Positions 1 through 7,322 of a DNA stretch of 34,240 nt are shown piece after piece; positions within the stretch are counted from its first letter, which is position 1, and each line of letters starts with the position of its first letter. The notes below the pieces were generated by a model. That model searched no databases. It worked only from the letters and a program-made list of their open reading frames with translations, and had not been told where the DNA came from. This DNA comes from a virus. The stretch lies in the IMG/VR virus record IMGVR_UViG_3300028569_001399, positions 1 to 34,240 of that record; one strand, given 5' to 3'. Both the position numbers and the translations under genes were made by a program.

Positions 1-1277
1 TGTTGGGTGACTCGGGTGGATTCCAGATTGCCAAGGGTCTGTGGGAAGGTGACTGGAAGGCCAACTCAGGTTGTAAAAAAGCTGAAACCAAACGCAAGGC
101 AGTGCTAACTTGGTTAGATAGTGTCAGTGATTATTGTATGACCTTGGATATTCCAACCTGGGTAATCCATGATCAAAAAGCATCCGATGCTTGTCAAATC
201 AAAACCCTGCAACAGGCAATTGACGCCACCAAGTACAACAACGAATACTTCATGGCCAATCGCAAAGGCAAAGCCAATGGCGGTACCAAAATACTGAACG
301 TATTACAAGGCGACAATCACAAGAATGCCGACGACTGGTACGAGATCATGAAAGAGTATTGTGATCCTGTCAAGTATCCGGACACACACTTTGATGGATG
401 GGCCATGGGCGGTCAGAACATGTGTGACGTACACTTGATCTTGCATAGACTTGTGGCCCTGCGGCATGATGGCTTTCTCAAAGAAGGCATCCACGATTGG
501 ATGCACTTCTTGGGTACCAGCAAACTAGAGTGGGCAGTATTGCTTACCGATATCCAACGTGCCGTAAGAAAATATGTTAATCCAACATTTACCATCAGCT
601 TTGACTGTGCAAGCCCTTTCTTGGCCACAGCCAACGGACAGGTATATCACCATATTGATCTTCCACACGAGGGCAAGTGGTGTTACCGTATGAGTCCCAT
701 CGTGGACGACAAAAAATATGCCACAGACACACGTCAATTTGGACCAGCTGTGGTGGCTGACGGCTTGATTGATCACTTTGATGAAAGCCCAATCAGTAAA
801 CAGTTGCAAATGAAAGACATTTGTATCTACAAACCCGGCGACCTCAACAAGATTGGCAAAGAAGGCAAAACATCGTGGGATAGTTTCAGTTACGCATTAT
901 TAATGGGCCATAATGTGTGGATGCACATTGAAGCAGTACAAAGGGCCAATAGAGAATATGATTCTGGCAAATATCCCTACATGATGCGCAACGAAAATGG
1001 CGATCACAAGTATTTCCGTGACATCGTGGATGCAATATTTGCCACGCCAGACCGTGCGACCGCAGAAGCCATCATTGAAAGTTATGACCGGTATTGGATG
1101 GATATCATTGGCACCCGAGGTTTCAAGGGCAAAAAGGCCAAGAGTGGACGACCAATGTTCGATGCCCTGTTCGAAACAGTTGACGAAACAGATGAGGACA
1201 GTGTACAATTAGTTGAAGACTTCAGCCCGGACCAACAGGCCCGATTAGATCAACTCCAACATGAACAAGCACTATGA
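1..1277 (+). CDS. dpdA: DpdA-like 7-deazaguanine DNA/tRNA transglycosylase, 5'-truncated
   Basis: The reading frame is open at the left window edge. The DSGGFQ motif, which lies near residue 100 in tRNA-guanine transglycosylases (TGT), is already at visible residue 3, so roughly 100 N-terminal residues are missing. Other TGT landmarks are GWAMGGQ (132-138), matching the substrate-binding glycine loop, and FDCASP (200-205), whose Asp201 aligns with the catalytic nucleophile before 'DC..P'. The C-terminal CxCxxC zinc site of bacterial TGT is absent. With folE, queD and queE downstream, the likely role is exchange of guanine for a 7-deazaguanine base in phage DNA, as for DpdA; a tRNA substrate cannot be excluded. 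The stop codon overlaps the next start (ATGA). Confidence 0.8.
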   Translation, partial: LGDSGGFQIAKGLWEGDWKANSGCKKAETKRKAVLTWLDSVSDYCMTLDIPTWVIHDQKASDACQIKTLQQAIDATKYNNEYFMANRKGKANGGTKILNVLQGDNHKNADDWYEIMKEYCDPVKYPDTHFDGWAMGGQNMCDVHLILHRLVALRHDGFLKEGIHDWMHFLGTSKLEWAVLLTDIQRAVRKYVNPTFTISFDCASPFLATANGQVYHHIDLPHEGKWCYRMSPIVDDKKYATDTRQFGPAVVADGLIDHFDESPISKQLQMKDICIYKPGDLNKIGKEGKTSWDSFSYALLMGHNVWMHIEAVQRANREYDSGKYPYMMRNENGDHKYFRDIVDAIFATPDRATAEAIIESYDRYWMDIIGTRGFKGKKAKSGRPMFDALFETVDETDEDSVQLVEDFSPDQQARLDQLQHEQAL

Positions 1278-1462
1278 ACACATTCACTCTTGGCGACACA
1301 GTGAAAAAAGTCTCCGGAAGCCAATGGCACGGAACCGTGGTAGGCACCTACAGTACCAAACTCACACCCGAAGGATATGCCGTTGAAAGCTGGACCGAAT
1401 CAGGATCAGTTCAAATTTATCCAGCCCGGGCTCTCGAACCTTGGTCTCCACCAAACAACTAA
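1274..1462 (+). CDS. dfrB: Type II (R67/DfrB-like) dihydrofolate reductase homologue
   Basis: This 62-residue protein matches the SH3-like R67 plasmid DHFR almost throughout its core: GD.V.K.SG..W.G..VG.Y.T (7-28), [10 protein letters not shown] (30-39) and GSVQIYP (44-50). The active-pore residues of R67 (Lys32, Val66, Gln67, Ile68, Tyr69) align with Lys12, Val46, Gln47, Ile48 and Tyr49, and Trp38 with Trp18. Only the disordered N-terminal tail of R67 is missing. R67 works as a homotetramer with one central pore that reduces dihydrofolate with NADPH and is insensitive to trimethoprim. The gene is coupled to the DpdA-like gene by ATGA and lies in a pterin-rich region. Activity is inferred from the conserved residues; a non-enzymatic SH3-like role is the alternative. 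Confidence 0.82.
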   Translation: MNTFTLGDTVKKVSGSQWHGTVVGTYSTKLTPEGYAVESWTESGSVQIYPARALEPWSPPNN

Positions 1463-1471
1463 GATCATATC

Positions 1472-1987
1472 ATGAATCGCGACGGGCACGAAACAGTTAG
1501 CATGTTTGTAGGAACTGAAGTAGAACACTCACCTGCATTCGGACAGCGAACCTTGTTCGTGATAGGTGTTCAAGATTCAACAGACATTATTGCAGAAGCA
1601 CGGCGCCATGCCTGCACACACATATACTTTGGTGCCAATCAGAGCTTTCCTAAGTTGGATGTCAATGATGGCAATGGTTGGCAACCATGGGAGACCATGA
1701 TCACCGACTGCCTTGACGCAGGATTTTGGTGTACCTTGGATCTGGATGTGACCTGTGCCGAGGGCTTGTTGGAAAGCAGTCTAGTCGAACTGGATCGCTT
1801 TATACCCATGCTCAGTGTCAAACTGCCTTACATACGCCAGCTTGGCTACAATGCCACACTCAAATTGGATGATCGAGATTTTGCAGCAACCAATCCCGGA
1901 GTGTGGTGTCACAGCCTACATGCCTTACAAAGGAGGTCGGTATTCACTGACTGGTCTAAATACACCCAAGATGAGGTAATCAAATGA
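1472..1987 (+). CDS. Conserved phage protein of unknown function
   Basis: The protein has 171 residues with no signal peptide or membrane segment. Alternating hydrophobic strands such as THIYFGANQSF and FWCTLDLDV suggest an alpha/beta fold, possibly part of a TIM barrel, and several acidic, Cys and Trp residues fall in otherwise hydrophobic strands. From memory it resembles a protein of T4-like cyanophages; I cannot confirm this here. It sits between the DfrB-like gene and a small coupled gene, next to the DpdA-like gene, so a link to modified-base metabolism is possible but only inferred from position. The ATG at 1472 has little Shine-Dalgarno sequence. Its stop overlaps the next start (ATGA at 1984). 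Confidence 0.7.
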   Translation: MNRDGHETVSMFVGTEVEHSPAFGQRTLFVIGVQDSTDIIAEARRHACTHIYFGANQSFPKLDVNDGNGWQPWETMITDCLDAGFWCTLDLDVTCAEGLLESSLVELDRFIPMLSVKLPYIRQLGYNATLKLDDRDFAATNPGVWCHSLHALQRRSVFTDWSKYTQDEVIK

Positions 1988-2208
1988 ACGTGAAAGAACT
2001 AGCAGAACAAGTGATCTACCGTGCGCAGAACTTGCAAGAGTTTGAAGTGCTACGTGATGAAAACGACATGATCCTGGATGGGGTCATACGCTATGACATC
2101 CGTCACCGACCCGGTACACCCTACCGTATCACTGTGCCGGCCATGACACAGGAGGAAGCCGAAGTTCGTGTGGATGAGTGGATTGAAGAAATGAGGTCGG
2201 CAGGATGA
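1984..2208 (+). CDS. Small acidic protein, unknown function
   Basis: This 74-residue protein is rich in Glu and Asp and is predicted to be helix-strand-strand-helix, ending in an acidic helix with the segment VDEWIEEM. No catalytic motif, cysteine pair or membrane segment is visible. Both ends overlap neighbours by ATGA (1984 and 2205), which implies translational coupling inside one operon and supports it being real. I do not recognise the family. Confidence 0.65.
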   Translation: MNVKELAEQVIYRAQNLQEFEVLRDENDMILDGVIRYDIRHRPGTPYRITVPAMTQEEAEVRVDEWIEEMRSAG

Positions 2209-2654
2209 TACAAAGCGAAAGAGAAACCATAGAACGTATCCGAGAAAAAGCAGAACGTAAAATCTGGATCACGTTCAGACGTGAAGGTATCCACTGTTAC
2301 CCAGCAGCGGCCACCGATCCTAAGTTAAATACAGCAGGAGAGTATGATGTCGCGTTTCTTGCTAGTCCTCATAGGCACATTTTTCATTTCCGGGTGTGGA
2401 TCGATGTGTGGCACAATGACCGGGATATCGAGTTCATCCAATTCAAGCGATGGCTCGAGTCGTTGTATTCGGGTAACAATACCGTTCTAGCCTTGGACTG
2501 GAAAAGTTGCGAGATGATCGCAGATGACCTATATACACAGATATCTGCACGTTATCCAGAACGTGCTGTATGGATTGAGGTGGCCGAGGATGGTGAGAAC
2601 GGTTGCCTTATCAAGTATGAACTTTCTCGCCCCAACCTATCAATCAAATATTAA
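2205..2654 (+). CDS. Predicted T-fold (QueD/PTPS-like) protein, divergent
   Basis: The 149-residue protein can be laid over QueD by eye. REGIHCYP (26-33) matches the first zinc-His segment (FEAAHRLP in E. coli QueD). PHRHIFHFRVWIDV matches the HGH segment and the following strand. IEFIQFKRWLE matches the DF..LK helix. KSCE followed by EDGENGC matches the TSE helix and the C-terminal E....GC element that anchors the pterin. HRH replaces HGH, and the catalytic CxxxHGH cysteine is absent, so it is probably not a standard QueD. The context (DpdA-like and DfrB-like genes, FolE, a separate QueD at 11294) favours pterin or 7-deazaguanine chemistry. The fold call is inference from pattern matching. 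Confidence 0.6.
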   Translation: MIQSERETIERIREKAERKIWITFRREGIHCYPAAATDPKLNTAGEYDVAFLASPHRHIFHFRVWIDVWHNDRDIEFIQFKRWLESLYSGNNTVLALDWKSCEMIADDLYTQISARYPERAVWIEVAEDGENGCLIKYELSRPNLSIKY

Positions 2655-2665
2655 AAGGAAACAAC

Positions 2666-2887
2666 ATGGGCAAGCGTGAATATCGAGCCAATCCCAGAGC
2701 CATACAGATCATGGATGAACTAGATCGCTTTAGAGAATTCTGTGCAGACTATGGCTACAGATTCCGTGAAGAAGATCTATTCAACTTCAAGGCCTATGCC
2801 TGGCAACAGTACAACAAGTTCAGCCAAGGCAAGAATGCCAAGAACATGTGGGTTGAAGATGCTAGAAGACTGGGTCGCAACATATGA
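2666..2887 (+). CDS. Small basic phage protein, unknown function
   Basis: The protein has 73 residues, is rich in Arg, Lys and aromatics, and looks all-helical; no motif was recognised. An AAAGGA-like Shine-Dalgarno lies about 7 bases before the ATG, which sets the start. Its stop overlaps the next start by ATGA at 2884. Basic charge and helical content are compatible with nucleic-acid binding, but nothing specific supports that. Confidence 0.65.
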   Translation: MGKREYRANPRAIQIMDELDRFREFCADYGYRFREEDLFNFKAYAWQQYNKFSQGKNAKNMWVEDARRLGRNI

Positions 2888-4089
2888 GAAAGTTATTCTA
2901 CATGGGGTTAGAGAGTTATGAAGCTCGCTATACTCTACAACTTACAGAATGGAATCGACGTGTGTTTGATCGACGAGGCCTTGATGTAGTTTATGTGCCT
3001 GGGTCAACCATTGACAACACACAAAGTATCAGTGTTGGGCAAGTGTTGGATGCACACGGCCGCAGTTATTTTTCAATGAGCCAGATGATGAATCTGGTGC
3101 AGTTAATGAGGAACGGAGAAGTCACCAGTGAAGATGTCGTCTACTTTGAAGACATGTTTCAGCCCGGTATCGAGAGCTTACCTTACATCATGGACCAAAT
3201 ACCTAGTGACCAGCGGCCTCGTGTGTTTGTTCGTTGCCTTGCACAGGCCATTGACCCTGACGATTTTGTCCATGTGTGGGGCATGGCGGAGTGGATGTCA
3301 ACGTATGAAAAGATGGTTAACCAATTTGTAACAGGTGTATTGGCCACCAACGAAGAGATGGTTGCCCACATGCGCATCGCAGGCTGGACTGCTCCCATCT
3401 ACAACATCTCAGGCCTGGCATTTGGCAAACAGGAAGTTCTAGAGCGCATAGGCGGTGCACAGAATATAAAACCCTTTGACCAAAGAAAAATGCGTGTGGG
3501 CTTCGCCGCCCGCTTTGACCAAGAAAAACAACCAGACTTTTACATGGACTTGATTGAAATGTATCTGGCTCAAGGTCGTCACAAAGACATTGAGTTCGCT
3601 GTGTTCCAAGGCGGTCCTCTGCGCAGCAACAATGTGCGTTATATCTTGCGAGCCCGAGAATTGGAACAACAAGGTAAACTGAAAATCTATGAGGACCTGA
3701 AGAAAAATGATTACTACGCTCTTGTCAACGATACTCGTGTGTTGTTTAATTGTGCTTTACAAGACTGGGTATCTAACACAGTATCAGAAGCTGACACTCT
3801 TGGTTGTAATGTGTTATATCCTGCTTATCGCAGTTTCCCTGAAACCTTTGCTGACGATCCTAATCGCCTGTATGTGCCTTGGAGCATTGATGATGCCTTC
3901 CACAAGTTAGAGAACTTGCTGGAGCAACCACATCACAATCTGGGTCTGATCTCAGATTGGACCGACGGCACTGTAGATCGTATCGTAGACATACTCGAAG
4001 GCTCGGGCGAGTCTTGGAATCGTGCAGGCAACCGTTACAGAGATCATGTGAGCCAGGCCAAATATCACGTAAGGAAAATTACGAAATGA
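2884..4089 (+). CDS. GT-B-type glycosyltransferase
   Basis: This 401-residue protein has two Rossmann-like halves. The second begins near MRVGFAARFDQEKQPDF, the usual opening of the donor-binding half of GT4-like enzymes, followed by FAVFQGG and a helix-strand region. VSNTVSEADTLGCNVLYP matches the acidic element that binds the nucleotide sugar in GT-B enzymes (E....G). It probably transfers a sugar from a nucleotide-sugar donor. It leads directly into galE (ATGA overlap), which could supply UDP-galactose or a related donor. The acceptor is unknown: modified DNA base, host polysaccharide or virion protein are all possible. T4 alpha- and beta-glucosyltransferases also have GT-B folds, but I see no close similarity to them. 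Confidence 0.72.
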   Translation: MRKLFYMGLESYEARYTLQLTEWNRRVFDRRGLDVVYVPGSTIDNTQSISVGQVLDAHGRSYFSMSQMMNLVQLMRNGEVTSEDVVYFEDMFQPGIESLPYIMDQIPSDQRPRVFVRCLAQAIDPDDFVHVWGMAEWMSTYEKMVNQFVTGVLATNEEMVAHMRIAGWTAPIYNISGLAFGKQEVLERIGGAQNIKPFDQRKMRVGFAARFDQEKQPDFYMDLIEMYLAQGRHKDIEFAVFQGGPLRSNNVRYILRARELEQQGKLKIYEDLKKNDYYALVNDTRVLFNCALQDWVSNTVSEADTLGCNVLYPAYRSFPETFADDPNRLYVPWSIDDAFHKLENLLEQPHHNLGLISDWTDGTVDRIVDILEGSGESWNRAGNRYRDHVSQAKYHVRKITK

Positions 4090-5036
4090 GAGTTGTAGTC
4101 ACCGGTGGAGGCGGATACATTGGAGGACAAACTGTATTAAAGTTACTGGATTCCGGTCACAGCGTGGTGGCCATTGATCGTGTGTGGCAACCAGATCACC
4201 TGGAACATTCGGGTGCCAAATGGTTGATAGGAGACTTTGCCGGCGAAGTGGCACTTGGGGCTATCCAAACTTTCCAACCCGAAGCCATCATACATTGTGC
4301 CGGCACCAGCTTGGTAGGACCCAGCATGCGGAATCCTGAGGAATACTACAACAACAACTTTGTAAAAACCAAAAGGCTGTGTGATTTCCTGGTGCAAGAA
4401 AATATTAAGGCACGATTGATTTTCAGCAGCAGTGCGGCCACATATGGCAATCCCATCATGACTCCGTGTCAGGAAGTAGATCCTTGCGAACCAATCAGTC
4501 CCTATGGCGAAAGCAAGCTCATGACCGAGTGGATGTTGCGTGGCTATCAACGTGCCTACGGACTGGACTATGTGGCATTCCGTTATTTTAATGCCTGTGG
4601 TGCTGACAGCCAAGGTCGTCACGGACAGGTTCCAGGAGCGACACATATCATCGCTAGGGTGCTGGAGTCCATACTTAACGCATCCAACCGTTTTACTCTC
4701 AACGGCACAGACTTTGCCACCGCCGACGGTACCTGTGTGAGAGATTATGTGCATGTGGAAGACATAGCCGCAGCACATGTCTTGGCTCTGTCAGACAGCG
4801 TCAGTGCCGGGGTTTACAATCTGGGCACCAAAAACGGTCACAGCAACTTGGAGGTCTTGCAAACAGCACAACAAGTCACCGGTCACAAGTTGGACTATGC
4901 CACTGGACCACAACGAGCCGGAGATCCTGCCCAGCTCACGGCCGATGCAGACAAGTTTTCGAGGATCAGCGGATGGCAACCCCGGTGGGGATTAGAGGAC
5001 ACAATACGTCATGTCTGGTCCTGGTATAACCGATGA
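4086..5036 (+). CDS. galE: UDP-glucose 4-epimerase-like NAD-dependent epimerase
   Basis: A 316-residue extended SDR with the NAD-binding loop GGGGYIG (7-13), SSSAATYG (114-121) carrying the catalytic Ser, and the YxxxK pair at Tyr140/Lys144. The downstream FRYFNACGAD and RDYVHVEDIA segments are typical of GalE, which interconverts UDP-glucose and UDP-galactose by transient oxidation at C4. It is a little shorter than E. coli GalE (338). I start it at the ATG at 4086, which overlaps the glycosyltransferase stop (ATGA), instead of the longer open frame from 3957. It is coupled on both sides and so belongs to the glycan operon. Exact substrate among UDP-hexoses is not decided by the sequence. 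Confidence 0.85.
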   Translation: MRVVVTGGGGYIGGQTVLKLLDSGHSVVAIDRVWQPDHLEHSGAKWLIGDFAGEVALGAIQTFQPEAIIHCAGTSLVGPSMRNPEEYYNNNFVKTKRLCDFLVQENIKARLIFSSSAATYGNPIMTPCQEVDPCEPISPYGESKLMTEWMLRGYQRAYGLDYVAFRYFNACGADSQGRHGQVPGATHIIARVLESILNASNRFTLNGTDFATADGTCVRDYVHVEDIAAAHVLALSDSVSAGVYNLGTKNGHSNLEVLQTAQQVTGHKLDYATGPQRAGDPAQLTADADKFSRISGWQPRWGLEDTIRHVWSWYNR

Positions 5037-5620
5037 GCTTCCGGGCCTTGTTTGACTTCGAGGCCGCCTTGGCGGACTATACCGGTGCACCGTATGTGGT
5101 AGTAACCGATGGTTGCACTCATGCTTTGGAACTGTGTTTTAGATACGATGCCATCCAACAAACTAGTTTTACAGCATACACTTATCTGAGTGTGCCCATG
5201 ATGCTGACACATTTAGGAGTGGACCACACGTTTACCGATCAGACCTGGCACGGTGAATATCAATTTAATAATACTCGTATCTGGGATTCGGCTCGTAGAC
5301 TGGAACCTGGCATGTATCGACCTGGTCAGTTACAATGCCTGAGTTTTGGATGGACCAAACCTTTGCAGCTGGGCCGAGTAGGAGCCATATTAACTGATGA
5401 TGTCAAGGCATATAGACTTTTTAGTCGTCAACGAGCCGATGGTCGAGATCTAAATATCCCCTGGCAAAGCGAGACTGAACTGATACTAGGTTGGCACTAC
5501 TGTCCAACCTTGGAAAGCTGTGAACGTGGTTTAGAGTTGTTGCCCACAGTGGTAGCAAAATCTCAACCTGGACTATATCCAGATTTAAGAAAAATACCAT
5601 TTAGTATTGCAAAAATCTAA
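5033..5620 (+). CDS. Miniature DegT/DnrJ/EryC1-like PLP protein
   Basis: At 195 residues it is about half the usual DegT sugar aminotransferase length (about 370). The N-terminus FEAALADYTGAPYVVVTDG (9-27) matches the family opening (FE..fa.y.g....v.sGt.AL). WDSARRL places an Asp (85) where the pyridine-nitrogen Asp belongs, and SFGWTKPLQLGRVGA places Lys109 at the PLP-lysine position (normally K.l..geGG). The small C-terminal domain is missing. It may be a minimal aminotransferase or dehydratase-like enzyme, or a degenerate one; the retained Lys and Asp argue for function. It is coupled to galE by ATGA at 5033. Its stop precedes the folE promoter region. Confidence 0.62.
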   Translation: MSFRALFDFEAALADYTGAPYVVVTDGCTHALELCFRYDAIQQTSFTAYTYLSVPMMLTHLGVDHTFTDQTWHGEYQFNNTRIWDSARRLEPGMYRPGQLQCLSFGWTKPLQLGRVGAILTDDVKAYRLFSRQRADGRDLNIPWQSETELILGWHYCPTLESCERGLELLPTVVAKSQPGLYPDLRKIPFSIAKI

Positions 5621-5634
5621 ATAACCTGTATAAT
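5607..5634 (+). promoter_or_regulatory. Sigma70-like extended -10 promoter before folE, with overlapping TAAATA box
   Basis: TTGCAA at 5607-5612, a 16-base spacer and TGTATAAT with the hexamer TATAAT at 5629-5634. Predicted +1 is near 5641. A CTAAATA box (5617-5623), like cyanophage late promoters, lies inside the spacer. It sits in the 25-base gap between the PLP-protein stop and the folE start. Confidence 0.6.
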
Positions 5635-5645
5635 GAAAGAACGCC

Positions 5646-6479
5646 GTGACAACATTTACAACAGAAGATCGATCAAACGCAATGGAAAAACTGACTCCAG
5701 CAACAGAAGTAGCAGATCATGCACAACTAGTGCGTGAAGCACCATATCATCCTGGCTATGAAGATGCTGTGGTAGATCCCGAATATGGACGACCGCTGAG
5801 TGTAGTAATCCGTGACAGCATGCGAGCAAGTGGCAAAAGATTCTGGGCCGGTGACAACATCAGCGAGTTCATTGAATCAGATCAAGAACGTGAACAGTTG
5901 ATCGACGAAGCCACCAGGGCATTTGAGACTGTACTGGATGCCTTGTTGATTGATAGAGAAACAGATCCCAACAGTCGAGGCACGGCCAGGCGCTTGGCCA
6001 AGATGTATTTCAACGAAATCATGGCGGGCAGATATGAGCCTGCCCCAGATTGCACAGCTTTTCCAAATGATTCAGAGGATAGATATGAAGGCATGCTTGT
6101 GGTTCGCAGTGAGCTTCGTAGTATGTGCAGCCATCATCATCAGCCTGTGGCTGGTGTTGCTTATATTGGCATTATTGCTGCCCAAAAATTGATTGGTCTC
6201 AGCAAGTACACTAGAATTGCTCAGTGGTGTGCTCGTCGTGGCACCTTGCAGGAAGAACTGGCCAACGACATTGCCCGAGAGATTGCCCGTGCCACTGATA
6301 GTGAAAACATTGGTGTGTACATACAGGCCACGCATGGTTGCTGTGAAAATCGTGGCATCATGGCACATTCAAGTCTGACACAGACCACGGTGCTACGAGG
6401 TGCGTTTAAAACTGATCCTGGCACCAAGAAAGAGTTCATGGACAATATCAAACTGCAACAGGAGTTTGCACCAAGATGA
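5646..6479 (+). CDS. folE: GTP cyclohydrolase I
   Basis: FolE converts GTP to 7,8-dihydroneopterin triphosphate, the first step to both folate and 7-deazaguanines. The signature region is intact: MCSHHHQPVAGVAYIG (160-175) with zinc ligands Cys161 and His164, LIGLSKYTRI (182-191), and HGCCENRG (230-237) with the second zinc Cys. At 277 residues it is longer than E. coli FolE (222), mainly through an N-terminal extension. I keep the GTG at 5646 because the following residues look like a normal N-terminus. An in-frame ATG at 5682 is an alternative that would give a longer 5' leader from the promoter at 5607-5634. Coupled to the next gene by ATGA. Together with QueD and QueE it feeds the deazaguanine pathway. 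Confidence 0.9.
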   Translation: MTTFTTEDRSNAMEKLTPATEVADHAQLVREAPYHPGYEDAVVDPEYGRPLSVVIRDSMRASGKRFWAGDNISEFIESDQEREQLIDEATRAFETVLDALLIDRETDPNSRGTARRLAKMYFNEIMAGRYEPAPDCTAFPNDSEDRYEGMLVVRSELRSMCSHHHQPVAGVAYIGIIAAQKLIGLSKYTRIAQWCARRGTLQEELANDIAREIARATDSENIGVYIQATHGCCENRGIMAHSSLTQTTVLRGAFKTDPGTKKEFMDNIKLQQEFAPR

Positions 6480-6832
6480 TCCAAGATTTACATCGAGCAC
6501 ATGTTTGGTATCAACAGTTGCCCAAATGGCAACAGTGGCTGACTGTTATCGGCTTAGTAACATGGATCTTGGCCATGGCATTGTGGGTTACTCACGAACC
6601 CAGAGAGCGTACCAACAAACCACCTTACATATTAAAAAACTGCGACACCTGTGGAGTTGATCCGGCCAGACAGATCAGTGCCCAAGAATACAACGCTACA
6701 AAAAAACAGGCCTGGCGTGCCAGTTATGAGCAAGAACGGCAACGCCTGCAACAAGCGGAATGGGACCGTCGAGGTCGTGAACGCTGGTGTCGCAATCATC
6801 CTCGAGACCCCAACTGCAAAAACATCAAATGA
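6476..6832 (+). CDS. Single-pass membrane protein, unknown function
   Basis: A 118-residue protein with a short N-terminal part, one hydrophobic segment (about 20-39) and a soluble tail rich in Arg, Glu and Gln that is probably helical. It carries CDTC (56-59) just after the membrane and two more cysteines near the C-terminus. The many Arg residues in the tail suggest that it stays in the cytoplasm. It overlaps folE (ATGA) and the glycosylase gene. No family recognised; a phage inner-membrane accessory protein is the most that can be said. Confidence 0.6.
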   Translation: MIQDLHRAHVWYQQLPKWQQWLTVIGLVTWILAMALWVTHEPRERTNKPPYILKNCDTCGVDPARQISAQEYNATKKQAWRASYEQERQRLQQAEWDRRGRERWCRNHPRDPNCKNIK

Positions 6833-7257
6833 TCCAACCTCTTCGCGATGACCTCATGGTGCAACAGCAGTTGCCTGCAGGCCTAGAAGGCCGGGTAGCG
6901 GCTTGGCAACACATGGTGGCAGTGATCATGCTGAATCAGACTGGTCGCAAACCTGTAAAAACAGTATTCCCCATCTTCATAGATCATTGGCCTAGTTCCT
7001 ATAGCATTCTATGGGCCACCGAAAAGGAAGTCAAAGACGTGATCTGGAGCCTGGGCATGGTCAATGTGCGATACGAACGGCTCCGACGAATGTGCATGGA
7101 CTTTGCCACCTGGGATGGTGACGACGCCACCAAGCTATACGGCATTGGCAAATACGGTTCGGATTCATATGAGATCTTCTTCAAGAACAATTACACAGTA
7201 GAACCCACAGACAAAGAGCTGATTCGTTACTTAGAACAAGAAGTTAGTGTTTACTAA
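6829..7257 (+). CDS. MBD4-like HhH-GPD DNA glycosylase
   Basis: A 142-residue protein matching the catalytic domain of the MBD4/MutY/EndoIII superfamily. MVAVIMLNQTGRKPV (29-43) matches the 'la.ifLN.Ts.k' helix. LYGIGKYGSDSYEIF (103-117) is nearly the same as the MBD4 hairpin (lhGIGKYGnDSYrIF). PTDKEL puts Asp128 at the catalytic aspartate. There is no hairpin lysine as in EndoIII, so a monofunctional base-removing enzyme is expected, and no iron-sulphur cysteines. MBD4 removes T or U opposite G; which base this one removes, in a phage with probable modified guanines, is unknown. The start at 6829 overlaps the previous stop (ATGA); the open frame extends upstream to 6787. Confidence 0.75.
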   Translation: MIQPLRDDLMVQQQLPAGLEGRVAAWQHMVAVIMLNQTGRKPVKTVFPIFIDHWPSSYSILWATEKEVKDVIWSLGMVNVRYERLRRMCMDFATWDGDDATKLYGIGKYGSDSYEIFFKNNYTVEPTDKELIRYLEQEVSVY

Positions 7258-7263
7258 CCTAGT

Positions 7264-7292
7264 TTGACACAAAATACCCTTTTTGCTATAAT
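7264..7292 (+). promoter_or_regulatory. Consensus sigma70 promoter for the lipoprotein gene
   Basis: TTGACA at 7264-7269, a 17-base spacer and TATAAT at 7287-7292 preceded by TGC (extended -10). Predicted +1 is near 7299, giving a leader of about 24 bases before the ATG at 7323. Both hexamers are perfect matches. Confidence 0.85.
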
Positions 7293-7322
7293 AGTAATAT
7301 TGTAAACTCTTATGGGTGCTGT

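Noticed and set aside
4143-4778. Long minus-strand ORF (211 codons)
   Set aside because: Lies wholly opposite galE, which has clear motifs and coupling; the shadow has low-complexity His/Cys/Thr content and no start context.
5633-5740. 34-codon ORF starting just before folE
   Set aside because: Its ATG lies within the -10 element, so it would not be on the message from that promoter, and its composition is not protein-like.
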